NCBI GenBank assembly: GCA_036526135.1
Contig: DATCZA010000046.1
Location: 62,001-126,000 of the forward strand
Source of the DNA: UBA2965 sp036526135
GTDB lineage: Bacteria > Pseudomonadota > Gammaproteobacteria > Pseudomonadales > Azotimanducaceae
Reading direction: 5' to 3'
Length of the DNA: 64,000 nt
Positions within the stretch are counted from its first letter, which is position 1. Each line of letters opens with the position of its first letter. The position numbers were made by a program, and so were the translations under genes. Positions 44,815 to 53,008 of this stretch are shown here, piece by piece. The notes beneath the pieces were generated by a model. The model ran no database searches. It was not told the DNA's origin and was given only the letters and a program-made list of their open reading frames with translations.

Positions 44815-45410
44815 TCAGGAATTTTCCAGCGCATCGATGATGCGCTGCAGCTGCTCTATCTGCCGCTCTCGCCAGACAACTTCCTGAGCCCGAGCGTCGC
44901 CGTCAGCCATGTCGAGGGCTTCGATTTCCGCCTTCAGCTCGTCGCGCTGAACCCTGAGCCCGTTGACCCGGGCGGCAAATTCAGCCTTGTCGAACATCAG
45001 TTGCTCGGCGTGGGAGTCTTCCTGCTCCTGCACTTCGTGACGAGGTTCGCGACGTCCTCCAGGAAGCCATAAACCCGATACCTTATCGCGTGGTCGCCAA
45101 GCTCAAGGATCTGCACGAACGGGCCGGAGAGCTCGGCCGCTTCTGCTGCGGATTTCAGCAGGTCCCGCAGCCTGTGCCGGTGAACGTCGTAGCCCAGGGT
45201 CACCTCCGCGGATATCAGGGTCCCCGAAGTGCGGATCACCCCGACGGGCTGATTCATTAGATACAAGTTGGGCAGCGTTATCAGGTCCCGGTCTTCGCTC
45301 TGGATCTCCGTGTGCACAAGTCCCTTTTCGGTGACCCGTCCGAAATTCTCGCCAACGCGAATGAAGTCTCCTGGATGAAAACTCCCGACCGACCGCAGCA
45401 TGAACCCCGC
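44815..45410 (-). pseudogene. MscS-family mechanosensitive channel remnant
   Basis: From about 45410 the minus strand encodes AGFMLRSVGSFHPGDFIRVG, then VTEKGLVHTEIQSEDRDLIT, PNLYLMNQPVGVIRTSGTLI and LELGDHAIRYRVYGFLEDVA: the beta and C-terminal domains of MscS. The pore and transmembrane helices are missing 5' and the frame breaks near 45010. The end of the family, FDKAEFAARVNGLRVQRDEL then KAEIEALDMADGDARAQEVV, continues in another frame to 44815. So at least two lesions: 5' truncation and an internal deletion/frameshift. Confidence 0.7.
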
Positions 45411-45513
45411 CGGTCGAGATCAATGCCCGGCGTGACGGCCCCTTCCGAAAACCCACGGATGTTGGAGTTCTGAATCCATCCTGCCGATTCTAGTCTGCTC
45501 GAACGGCGTCGTC

Positions 45514-47538
45514 TCAGGCGAGCAGCCGGTCTTCGCGAATCTTTTTCAGCTCGTCGCGCAGCTGCGCGGCCTCCTCGAATTCCAGGTTGCGAGCGTGCTC
45601 GAGCATTCGCTCCTCCAGCTCCGAGAGCAGCCTGCCAAACGCTTTCGGATCCTCTGGAATCTCGATGCGCTCGGCCGATCCGTGTGCAGGCCCGGCGCCT
45701 TTCCGGCGCACCGTGCCGGGCGCGGGAGCTCTGGCACCCTCCATCACGTCGGCGATCTGCTTTTCGATGGTGCGTGGCGTGATGCCGTGAGCCTCGTTGA
45801 ACGCCGTCTGCTTGGCACGCCGGCGTTCGGTCTCTCCGATGGCCTTGCGCATGGAACCGGTTTCATGATCGGCGTAGAGAATCGCCCGGCCATTGACGTT
45901 GCGCGCGGCGCGACCGATGGTTTGAATCAGCGAACGTTCGGCGCGCAGAAAGCCTTCCTTGTCGGCGTCGAGAATCGCCACGAGGGAGACCTCGGGCATG
46001 TCCAGGCCCTCCCGAAGCAGATTGATGCCGACCAGAACATCGAACTCGCCGAGGCGCAGATCGCGGATGATTTCCATGCGTTCCACCGTATCGATGTCCG
46101 AGTGCAGATAGCGCACCCGGACGCCGTGCTCGTCCAGGTACTCGGTGAGATCCTCTGCCATTCGCTTGGTCAGGGTGGTGACGAGCACGCGCTCCCTGTT
46201 CTCAACCGTGCGGCGAATTTCGCCGAACAGGTCGTCAACCTGCGTCGACGCGGGGCGCACGATCACGTCCGGATCCACCAGGCCGGTCGGACGCACCACC
46301 TGCTCGACGACGGCGCCGGACCGTTCCGCCTCGTAAGGTCCCGGGGTGGCGGAGACGAAGATGGTCTGGGGGCTCATGCGCTCCCACTCGTCGAATCGCA
46401 GCGGCCGGTTGTCCAGAGCGGAAGGAAGCCGGAAGCCGTACTCCACCAGCGTCTCCTTTCTGGAACGATCACCTTTGTACATGCCACCTATCTGGGGAAC
46501 GGTCACGTGGCTTTCGTCGATGACCAGCAACGCGTCCTTGGGCAGGTAATCGAACAGGGTCGGCGGCGGCTCACCCGGCTCGCGGCCGGACAGGTAGCGC
46601 GAGTAGTTCTCGATACCACTGCAGTAGCCCAGCTCGCGGATCATCTCCAGATCGAAGCGCGTACGCTGGTCCAGCCGCTGAGCCTCGACCAGCTTGTGAT
46701 GCTTCTGCAGATAGGCCAGCCTATCCTGCAACTCTTCCTTGATGTCTTCGAGCACCGCAAGAATGCGCTCGCGCGGCGTCACGTAGTGAGTCTTGGGAAA
46801 GACCGTGTAGCGAGGCACCCGGTTGACGATCTCGCCCGTCAGAGGATCGAAGACGGAGATGTTTTCGATCTCGTCGTCGAAGAGCTCCACACGCACGGCC
46901 TCCTTCTCCGACTCCGCGGGAAATATGTCCACGACGTCGCCGCGAACGCGGTAGGAGCCCCGTTGAAAAGCCATGTCGTTGCGCGTGTACTGCAGCTCCG
47001 CCAAGCGCTGCAGCACGTAGCGCTGGTCCACGCGATCCCCACGATCCAGATGCAGAACCATTCGCAGGTAGGACTGAGGGTCACCCAGCCCGTAGATGGC
47101 CGAGACCGACGCCACGATGATGGTGTCGCGACGCTCCAGCAGCGCCTTGGTCGCCGACAGCCGCATCTGCTCGATGTGCGCGTTGATCGACGAGTCCTTC
47201 TCGATGTAAGTGTCGGAAGCCGGGACGTAGGCCTCCGGCTGGTAATAGTCGTAGTAGGAAACAAAGTACTCCACGGCATTGTTCGGAAAGAAATCCCGAA
47301 ACTCGCCGTAGAGCTGTGCCGCCAGAGTCTTGTTGGGAGCCAGGACGAGCGTCGGCCGCTGAACGGCCTCGATGACGTTGGCGACGGTGTACGTCTTGCC
47401 CGACCCGGTTACGCCGAGGAGCGTCTGGTGGCTCAGGCCGTCGACGAGACCCTCGACGAGACCGGCGATCGCCGTCGGCTGATCGCCCGCGGGCTCATAG
47501 TCGGAAACGACCTCAAATTCCGCGACGGCCTTGACCAT
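45514..47538 (-). CDS. uvrB: Excinuclease ABC subunit B
   Basis: 674 residues, full length. Walker A GVTGSGKTYTVANVI, the beta-hairpin YYDYYQPEAYVPASDTYIEK, helicase motifs (ERVLVTTLTKRMAEDLTEYL, VSLVAILDADKEGFLRAERS, QTIGRAARNVNGRAI) and the C-terminal UVR motif ELEERMLEHARNLEFEEAAQ. DNA damage verification subunit of nucleotide excision repair. Six bases separate it from the acidic-tail gene; no LexA-type box lies in this short gap. Confidence 0.97.
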   Translation of the reverse strand: MVKAVAEFEVVSDYEPAGDQPTAIAGLVEGLVDGLSHQTLLGVTGSGKTYTVANVIEAVQRPTLVLAPNKTLAAQLYGEFRDFFPNNAVEYFVSYYDYYQPEAYVPASDTYIEKDSSINAHIEQMRLSATKALLERRDTIIVASVSAIYGLGDPQSYLRMVLHLDRGDRVDQRYVLQRLAELQYTRNDMAFQRGSYRVRGDVVDIFPAESEKEAVRVELFDDEIENISVFDPLTGEIVNRVPRYTVFPKTHYVTPRERILAVLEDIKEELQDRLAYLQKHHKLVEAQRLDQRTRFDLEMIRELGYCSGIENYSRYLSGREPGEPPPTLFDYLPKDALLVIDESHVTVPQIGGMYKGDRSRKETLVEYGFRLPSALDNRPLRFDEWERMSPQTIFVSATPGPYEAERSGAVVEQVVRPTGLVDPDVIVRPASTQVDDLFGEIRRTVENRERVLVTTLTKRMAEDLTEYLDEHGVRVRYLHSDIDTVERMEIIRDLRLGEFDVLVGINLLREGLDMPEVSLVAILDADKEGFLRAERSLIQTIGRAARNVNGRAILYADHETGSMRKAIGETERRRAKQTAFNEAHGITPRTIEKQIADVMEGARAPAPGTVRRKGAGPAHGSAERIEIPEDPKAFGRLLSELEERMLEHARNLEFEEAAQLRDELKKIREDRLLA

Positions 47539-47544
47539 TGAGCG

Positions 47545-47919
47545 CTATTCCGGTTTGGGTTCCTCTTCGCCCTCTTCGGCCGAAGCCGGCTCGCCCGCTT
47601 CGTCTTCCGCAGCAACCTCGGCCGCGGCGGCTTCCTCGGCAGGAGCAGCCGCCTCGGCGGGTTCAGACTCTTCCGCGGCCGACTCTTCGGCCCCAGTGAC
47701 CTCTTCGGCGGCCGCGGCTTCCGCCGCCGGCTCGCCGGCGTCGGCTTCGGGCTCTTCGGGCGGCGCGGCCGGCAGGGCGGCCGTAATCAGCTCGTGCTGG
47801 ACGAGGATGGCGGCCTTCGCGTCTCCATTGACCCAGGCCTTCGTGGCGTCCTTCACGGCATAACGTTCGTCGCGGCGCTGGTAAATGGTGTACTCGTCGG
47901 TTTTGACTACGACTTTCAC
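47545..47919 (-). CDS. Small protein with acidic Ala/Glu-rich tail
   Basis: 124 residues. The first ~45 residues are ordered (VVVKTDEYTIYQRRDERYAV, KDATKAWVNGDAKAAILVQH), and the rest is low-complexity Ala-Glu-Pro repeats (PEEPEADAGEPAAE, EEVTGAEESAAEESEP). Head similar to short gammaproteobacterial proteins that normally end after about 60 residues, with the tail added. Located just upstream of uvrB on the same strand, so both may share a promoter. Confidence 0.7.
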   Translation of the reverse strand: MKVVVKTDEYTIYQRRDERYAVKDATKAWVNGDAKAAILVQHELITAALPAAPPEEPEADAGEPAAEAAAAEEVTGAEESAAEESEPAEAAAPAEEAAAAEVAAEDEAGEPASAEEGEEEPKPE

Positions 47920-47999
47920 TTCAGGCTCCAGAGTGTGGCAAGCGGCGCACTCTAAGGGATTTGAACCGCAAAATCATCCGGCGCCTGCAGGGGCAGTCA

Positions 48000-48017
48000 G
48001 GACATAACCTTATGTCC
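48000..48017. promoter_or_regulatory. Palindrome upstream of korA
   Basis: GGACATAA (48000-48007) and TTATGTCC (48010-48017) form a perfect 8-bp inverted repeat with a CC centre. Placed 77-94 bases before the korA start, suited to an operator. Regulator unknown. Confidence 0.55.
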
Positions 48018-48037
48018 CATTGGATCTCCACTTGCGC

Positions 48038-48069
48038 GCGGAATTAAGTACAATTCCGCACCTTTTTTT
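48038..48069 (+). terminator. Terminator-like hairpin in the korA leader
   Basis: GCGGAATT (48038-48045) pairs perfectly with AATTCCGC (48052-48059) over a 6-nt loop; three bases later come seven T (48063-48069). This has the form of an intrinsic terminator, 25 bases before korA. TACAAT (48049-48054), a good -10, lies inside it, so it could instead be a promoter/operator palindrome. Confidence 0.5.
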
Positions 48070-48093
48070 GCGGGCGGGCTCCGGGAGCCTCAA

Positions 48094-49947
48094 ATGGTCG
48101 AGGAAAAAACCAGCTACGTTATCCGCTTTGCGGGGGACTCCGGTGACGGCATCCAGCTTCAGGGCCAGCAGTTCACCACGGCCTCCGCTCTTGCCGGCCA
48201 CGACCTGGCCACCATGCCCGACTTTCCGGCGGAGATCCGCGCGCCGGCCGGTACCCGGTACGGCGTGTCCGCGTTTCAGATCCAGTTCGGCGGCGACCGG
48301 GTCACCACGCCGGGCGATGCTCCCGACGTCCTCATTGCCTTCAACCCGGCCGCGCTGGTGGTCAACCTGTCCCATCTGAGGCCGGGCGCGCTGGTCGTCG
48401 TCGACCGGCAGGCCTTCACCGACCAGCGCCTGAAGCGCGCGGACCTGACGAGCAACCCCCTCGACGACGGCACCCTCGATGGTTTCGAGCTGCTCGACAT
48501 CGACATCTCGGATCTGACCCACCAGGCTGTAGACGCTCTCGGGCTGGGCGCCAAGGACTCACTGCGCTGCAAGAACTTCTGGGCACTGGGACTCGTGCTG
48601 TGGATGTTCGATCAGAAACGCGACGCCACGGTCTCCTGGATCGAGGCGAAATTCGCCGGTAACGAGCAAGTGCGAAGCGCCAACCTCGCAGCTCTGAACG
48701 CCGGCCACGCTTTCGGCGAGACGGCCGAGCTCGGCCCGAAGCTGCGTCAGCACGCCGCGCCCGAAGCCTCGCTGGCGTCGGCCGAGTACCGGACCCTCAC
48801 CGGCGCCGAGGCGCTGGCCCTGGGCCTGGTGGCCGCCGGGGAGCTCGCGGATACGGAGCTGATGTTCTGCTCCTACCCCATCACGCCGGCCTCCTCGCTG
48901 CTGCACCAGCTGACCGGGCTGGAGGATGCCGGGGTGGCGACCTTCCAGGCCGAAGACGAGATCGCGGCGATCTGCTCGGCCATCGGCGCCTCGTACGCCG
49001 GCAAGCTGGGCGTCACTTCGAGCTCCGGGCCGGGAATCGCGCTGAAGACCGAGGCCATGGGCCTGGCGGTGGCCGCCGAGCTGCCGCTGATCATCGTAAA
49101 TTCCCAGCGGGCGGGGCCATCCACGGGGATGCCCACCAAAACCGAGCAGTCCGACCTTTACCAGGCCGTGTACGGTCGCAACGGGGACACGCCGCTGCCG
49201 GTGGTCGCCTCCCGCTCCCCCGCGGATTGCTTCGATACCGCCATCGAGGCGGTGCGCATCGCGCTGCGGCACATGACGCCGGTGATTCTTCTGACCGACG
49301 GCTACATCGCCAACGCCTCCGAGCTTTGGCCCCTGCCGGACTTCGATCACTACGAGCCGATAGAAACGCACAAACCGGATCCCAGCACCGATCCACGCCA
49401 TTCCGTTTTCAGCCGCGATCCGAAGACCGAGGCCCGTCTGTGGGCAACGCCCGGGGACAAACGCTTCGTCTACCGGGTCGGCGGCATCGAGAAGGACATC
49501 CACACCGGCAACATCTCCTACGAAGCTCAGAATCATCAGGAAATGACCAACATGCGCGAGGCCAAGGTGGCCAGCGTCGCCAGCTTCATCCCCGATCAGC
49601 AGGTGGATTCGGGAACCGATGCCGGGCTGGCCGTAGTGGCCTGGGGATCCACGTACGGAACGATCTATCAGGCAGTCAGAGAGTGCGTCGCCGAGGGGCT
49701 GGCCGTGGGTCACATACATCTGCGGCACTTGAACCCGCTGCCGCCGAACCTGCCGACCCTGCTGGCGCAGTTCGACCGGATCCTCGTTCCCGAGCTGAAC
49801 AACGGCCAGCTCGCGACCCTGCTGCGAGACAAGCTGGTCCTCCCGGTGGAGCAACACAATCAGGTCAACGGGCAGCCGTTTGCCGTGGCGGACGTCAAGC
49901 AGGCGATCGCGCGATACGCGCCCAAGCGCATCAAGGAGGCAGGTTGA
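48094..49947 (+). CDS. korA: 2-oxoglutarate (2-oxoacid):ferredoxin oxidoreductase, gamma-alpha fusion
   Basis: 617 residues. The N-terminal ~190 residues are the gamma domain (IRFAGDSGDGIQLQGQQFTT), followed by the pyrimidine-binding alpha domain (TGAEALALGLVAAGELADTE, CSYPITPASSLLHQLTG, FQAEDEIAAICSAIGASYAG, TSSSGPGIALKTEAMGLAVA) and a C-terminal domain. Reaction: 2-oxoglutarate + CoA + oxidised ferredoxin to succinyl-CoA + CO2. The gamma-alpha fusion is common in aerobes with a KorAB bypass of the dehydrogenase complex. Three bases before korB. Confidence 0.93.
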   Translation: MVEEKTSYVIRFAGDSGDGIQLQGQQFTTASALAGHDLATMPDFPAEIRAPAGTRYGVSAFQIQFGGDRVTTPGDAPDVLIAFNPAALVVNLSHLRPGALVVVDRQAFTDQRLKRADLTSNPLDDGTLDGFELLDIDISDLTHQAVDALGLGAKDSLRCKNFWALGLVLWMFDQKRDATVSWIEAKFAGNEQVRSANLAALNAGHAFGETAELGPKLRQHAAPEASLASAEYRTLTGAEALALGLVAAGELADTELMFCSYPITPASSLLHQLTGLEDAGVATFQAEDEIAAICSAIGASYAGKLGVTSSSGPGIALKTEAMGLAVAAELPLIIVNSQRAGPSTGMPTKTEQSDLYQAVYGRNGDTPLPVVASRSPADCFDTAIEAVRIALRHMTPVILLTDGYIANASELWPLPDFDHYEPIETHKPDPSTDPRHSVFSRDPKTEARLWATPGDKRFVYRVGGIEKDIHTGNISYEAQNHQEMTNMREAKVASVASFIPDQQVDSGTDAGLAVVAWGSTYGTIYQAVRECVAEGLAVGHIHLRHLNPLPPNLPTLLAQFDRILVPELNNGQLATLLRDKLVLPVEQHNQVNGQPFAVADVKQAIARYAPKRIKEAG

Positions 49948-49950
49948 ATC

Positions 49951-50961
49951 ATGGCGGAGCTGACTTTCAAAGACTACGCGACTGACCAGGAAGTGCGCTG
50001 GTGCCCGGGATGCGGTGACTACTCCATCCTCAAGGCCGTGCAGCGGGCGCTGGCTGATGCTGGAGCCGCCAAAGAGCAGACGGTATTCGTGTCGGGCATC
50101 GGCTGCTCGTCACGCCTTCCCTACTACGTGGACACCTACGGTTTTCACACCATTCACGGCAGAGCGCCCGCCGTCGCGACCGGGGTGAAGCTGGCCAACC
50201 CCGACCTCGACGTCTGGGTGATCACGGGTGACGGCGACGCCCTCTCCATTGGCAGCAATCACCTAATGCACGCGCTTCGCCGCAACGTGGACCTGAATAT
50301 CCTGCTATTCAACAACGAGATCTACGGCCTGACCAAAGGGCAGTACTCGCCAACGTCGCGCATCGGCACGAGAAGTCCTTCCAGCCCGAAGGGATCCGTG
50401 GACAGCCCCGTGCAACCGGGCTTGTTCGCCGTCGGTGCGGGAGCCACCTTCATCGCCAGAGCCGTGGACGTCGATCAGAAGGTATTGCCGGGAATCCTCA
50501 ACGCGGCGCGGGAACACAAAGGCGCCGCGCTGGTGGAGATCCTCCAGAACTGCATCGTCTACAACAAAGACGTCTTCGAGGACGTGGTCGCCAAGAAAAC
50601 GGCGGCGGACACTCAGGTCGTCGTGGAGCACGGCCATCCGCTCGTGTTCGGCAAGGAGCGCGACAAGGGGTTGCGCCTCAATCCGCAGACCCTGGCGCTG
50701 GAAGCGGTGACGCTCGGCGAGAACGGCGTGAGCGAGGCCGATCTGGTGGTCCACGACGAGACCAATACCGCCCTGGCGCACATGCTGCTGTCCCTGGCAC
50801 CACCGAACCCGGTGGCCATGGGCATCATCCACCGACGTCGCGCGCCGGCCTTCGACGCCGCCTACTGGTCGAGCAAACCGACCGGGCGCAGCGCCCGGGT
50901 CGCCGAGTTGCTGCGCCACGGCAACGTCCTGGATCACCGCCGCTCTCCTCAGGGCCGCTGA
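49951..50961 (+). CDS. korB: 2-oxoglutarate (2-oxoacid):ferredoxin oxidoreductase, beta subunit
   Basis: 336 residues. The TPP-binding motif is GDGDALSIGSNHLMHALRRN with LFNNEIYGLTKGQYSPTS; the Fe-S cluster Cys lie in WCPGCGDYSI, GIGCSSRLPYY and LQNCIVYN. ATG preference KGSVDSPVQPG is typical of KorB. Partner of korA in one operon. Substrate could also be pyruvate, but the two-subunit layout favours 2-oxoglutarate. Confidence 0.93.
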   Translation: MAELTFKDYATDQEVRWCPGCGDYSILKAVQRALADAGAAKEQTVFVSGIGCSSRLPYYVDTYGFHTIHGRAPAVATGVKLANPDLDVWVITGDGDALSIGSNHLMHALRRNVDLNILLFNNEIYGLTKGQYSPTSRIGTRSPSSPKGSVDSPVQPGLFAVGAGATFIARAVDVDQKVLPGILNAAREHKGAALVEILQNCIVYNKDVFEDVVAKKTAADTQVVVEHGHPLVFGKERDKGLRLNPQTLALEAVTLGENGVSEADLVVHDETNTALAHMLLSLAPPNPVAMGIIHRRRAPAFDAAYWSSKPTGRSARVAELLRHGNVLDHRRSPQGR

Positions 50962-51014
50962 CCGCCGCCCATCCCCACCGCGGCCACTGGCCGCGGTTTC
51001 GCGAACGCGCGCAC

Positions 51015-51039
51015 ATTTCGTTACCAAAGGTAACGAAAT
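51015..51039. promoter_or_regulatory. 25-bp perfect inverted repeat between korB and the GntR gene
   Basis: ATTTCGTTACC (51015-51025) and GGTAACGAAAT (51029-51039) are perfect 11-bp arms around AAA. No T tract follows, so an operator is more likely than a terminator. Confidence 0.55.
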
Positions 51040-51041
51040 GC

Positions 51042-51069
51042 TGGACATGCGAACCTGATTGACTAAAAT
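51042..51069 (+). promoter_or_regulatory. Putative promoter of the GntR-RND operon
   Basis: TGGACA (51042-51047) as -35 and TAAAAT (51064-51069) as -10, spaced 16 bases; the twin operators start six bases downstream, where a bound repressor would block transcription initiation. Confidence 0.5.
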
Positions 51070-51074
51070 GCCCC

Positions 51075-51101
51075 GACCATCATGGTCAGACCAACATGGT
51101 C
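51075..51101. promoter_or_regulatory. Tandem FadR-type operators
   Basis: Two 13-bp sites: GACCATCATGGTC (51075-51087, perfect palindrome around C) and GACCAACATGGTC (51089-51101, one mismatch in the arms), 14 bases centre to centre. They lie between the putative -10 and the start of the GntR-family gene, and match the TGGTC/GACCA half-sites common for FadR-group regulators, so autorepression is likely. Confidence 0.7.
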
Positions 51102-51124
51102 GCACCAGTCAGAACAGGAAGAAC

Positions 51125-51853
51125 ATGGCAAAGCACGAGGAAATCGCCGAGAGCCTCACCAGGGACATTCTAAGCGGCCAGTACCGCACCGGCGAGCGGC
51201 TGCCCTCGGAACGGGATCTTTCCGTGCGCTTCGAGGCCAACCGCGGCGCCGTCCGGGAGGCCATGAAGAAACTGGAGCAGCTCGGCATCGCCAACATCCA
51301 GCCCGGCGGCGCGCGGGTGGCGCCCCTCGAAGAAGCCAGCCTGGACGTGATCGGCCACATGCTGGCCCTGGGCGACCTTCCTGACAGCAAGCTGGTGATT
51401 CACATCATTGAAGTCATTTCCGCCCTTGTCAGGCTTGCGGTGGAGTCAGCGCTGAATACGGCCACCGACGAAGACATCGAGCGCCTGCGCGAACACAACC
51501 GACCGCTCTTCGAGGAGGATCTGGACGACCTCGCCCACATGGAGGCTCGCCTGGAGCTGATGGGCGCGATCATGAGCGCCAGCGATAATCTCGTATGCCA
51601 GCTCATCGCCCGCAGCCTGCTGGCACAGCTCACGCCGCGAACCGAGCCGCTTAAGGCATTCGCCCAGTTCGACACGGAGGCCCATGCGGACAACGCCCGG
51701 CGACTAGACGAAGCCCTGGCCAAACGTGACGCCGACGCTCTGCGCCACGTGTTCACCGAGAGCACTGCGCTCACGCGCGAATCCGTTCTACGGTCCTTCG
51801 AAGCCTACGACGCGGCCAACCGCGCACCGCTCACGGGGGTAGCCGCGTCATGA
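51125..51853 (+). CDS. FadR-subfamily GntR transcriptional regulator
   Basis: 242 residues. Winged HTH LPSERDLSVRFEANRGAVRE then AMKKLEQLGIANIQPGGARV at residues ~25-65, followed by an all-helical effector domain (FCD type). ATG 51125 is preceded by AGGAAG. The upstream twin palindromes are its probable operators. Its stop overlaps the ATG of the periplasmic adaptor gene, so it very likely controls the efflux genes. Effector unknown. Confidence 0.92.
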   Translation: MAKHEEIAESLTRDILSGQYRTGERLPSERDLSVRFEANRGAVREAMKKLEQLGIANIQPGGARVAPLEEASLDVIGHMLALGDLPDSKLVIHIIEVISALVRLAVESALNTATDEDIERLREHNRPLFEEDLDDLAHMEARLELMGAIMSASDNLVCQLIARSLLAQLTPRTEPLKAFAQFDTEAHADNARRLDEALAKRDADALRHVFTESTALTRESVLRSFEAYDAANRAPLTGVAAS

Positions 51854-53004
51854 TGAAGAAGCTGCTCGTTCCGGGACTCGTCATCCTGGCATCCCTCTTC
51901 GGAGCGGTAACGCTGATGGCAACGGCCCCCGAGCTGGAGCCCAACGCCATAGAGCCCCTGGCCACCACGGTTCGAGTGGTGGAGGTGATTCCCCAGCCGG
52001 TCCGCCTGACCGTGCACTCCCAGGGTACCGTGGTACCGAACATGGAGAGCGAGCTGATCCCGGAAGTGTCCGGACGCGTCGAGTGGATCTCGCCGTCACT
52101 GGTCAATGGAGGTTACTTCGAGCAGGGCGACGTGCTTCTGCGCCTGGAAGCCACCGACTACCGCTCGGCGCTGACGAGGGCGGAAGCCCATCTGGACAGG
52201 GCCGCGGCGGAGTTCGAGCACGCGCAGTACGAGTACCAGCGGCTGAAGAGCCTGGAGGTACGCCAGCTGGCGAGCAAATCCCAGATGGAGAACTCCCTGC
52301 GCGCGTTCAGGGTTGCCGAAGCATCCCTCCAGGAGGCGCGCGCCGCCATGGAGCAGGCGATGCGCGACCTCGAACGAACCGCCCTCACCGCCCCCTTCGA
52401 CGGCCTGGTTAGACGCGAAGCCGTGGACGTCGGGCAATTCGTCAGCCGCGGCTCTCCGGTGGCGACCGTTTATGCCAGCGACCAGGCGGAGGTCCGGCTG
52501 CCCATCGCCGACCGCCAGCTGGCGTTCCTCAACCTGCCCGTGGATCACCGCGGCGAGCTTCCCGCCGAGCAGCAGCCGCGGGTTACGCTGCTTGCCGAGT
52601 ACGCCGGCCGCAGCCTGGAATGGCAGGGAACCATCGTTCGAACCGAAGCCCAGATCGACACGGCGAGCCGCATGGTTCACGTCGTCGCCCGGATTTCCAA
52701 CGTGGAGCAGCCGGTGCCGCTCAACGTGGGCTTGTTCGTCAACGCGGAGATCGAGGGGCTGCTGGCCGATAACATCGTCGTTTTGCCGAGAACGGCGCTG
52801 CGCGACGGCGATCGAGTGCTGGTGGTGGATGGCGGAAACAACCTGCGCTATCGGGATATCGAGCCCCTGCGCCTGTACAAGGACGAGGTGCTGATCAAGG
52901 CGGGGTTGGCCGCCGGCGAGCGCGTCTGCGTATCTCCCCTGCAGACCGCCGTCGATGGCATGCCGGTCCAACCCGTCACAGAGAACGCCCCGACAGCCGG
53001 CTGA
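51850..53004 (+). CDS. RND efflux periplasmic adaptor (membrane fusion protein)
   Basis: 384 residues. An N-terminal membrane anchor (LLVPGLVILASLFGAVTLMA), the first lipoyl half (VSGRVEWISPSLVNGGYFEQ), a coiled-coil hairpin (~95-160, ALTRAEAHLDRAAAEFEHAQ) and the second lipoyl/barrel part (LTAPFDGLVRREAVDVGQFV, SRMVHVVARISNVEQPVPLN). It links the RND pump to an outer membrane channel. ATGA overlap with the regulator; four bases separate it from the pump gene. Confidence 0.93.
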   Translation: MMKKLLVPGLVILASLFGAVTLMATAPELEPNAIEPLATTVRVVEVIPQPVRLTVHSQGTVVPNMESELIPEVSGRVEWISPSLVNGGYFEQGDVLLRLEATDYRSALTRAEAHLDRAAAEFEHAQYEYQRLKSLEVRQLASKSQMENSLRAFRVAEASLQEARAAMEQAMRDLERTALTAPFDGLVRREAVDVGQFVSRGSPVATVYASDQAEVRLPIADRQLAFLNLPVDHRGELPAEQQPRVTLLAEYAGRSLEWQGTIVRTEAQIDTASRMVHVVARISNVEQPVPLNVGLFVNAEIEGLLADNIVVLPRTALRDGDRVLVVDGGNNLRYRDIEPLRLYKDEVLIKAGLAAGERVCVSPLQTAVDGMPVQPVTENAPTAG

Positions 53005-53008
53005 GCCC

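Noticed and set aside
45595..47541. 648-codon plus-strand frame opposite uvrB
   Set aside because: Mirror of a certain uvrB gene; no family similarity and no ribosome site.
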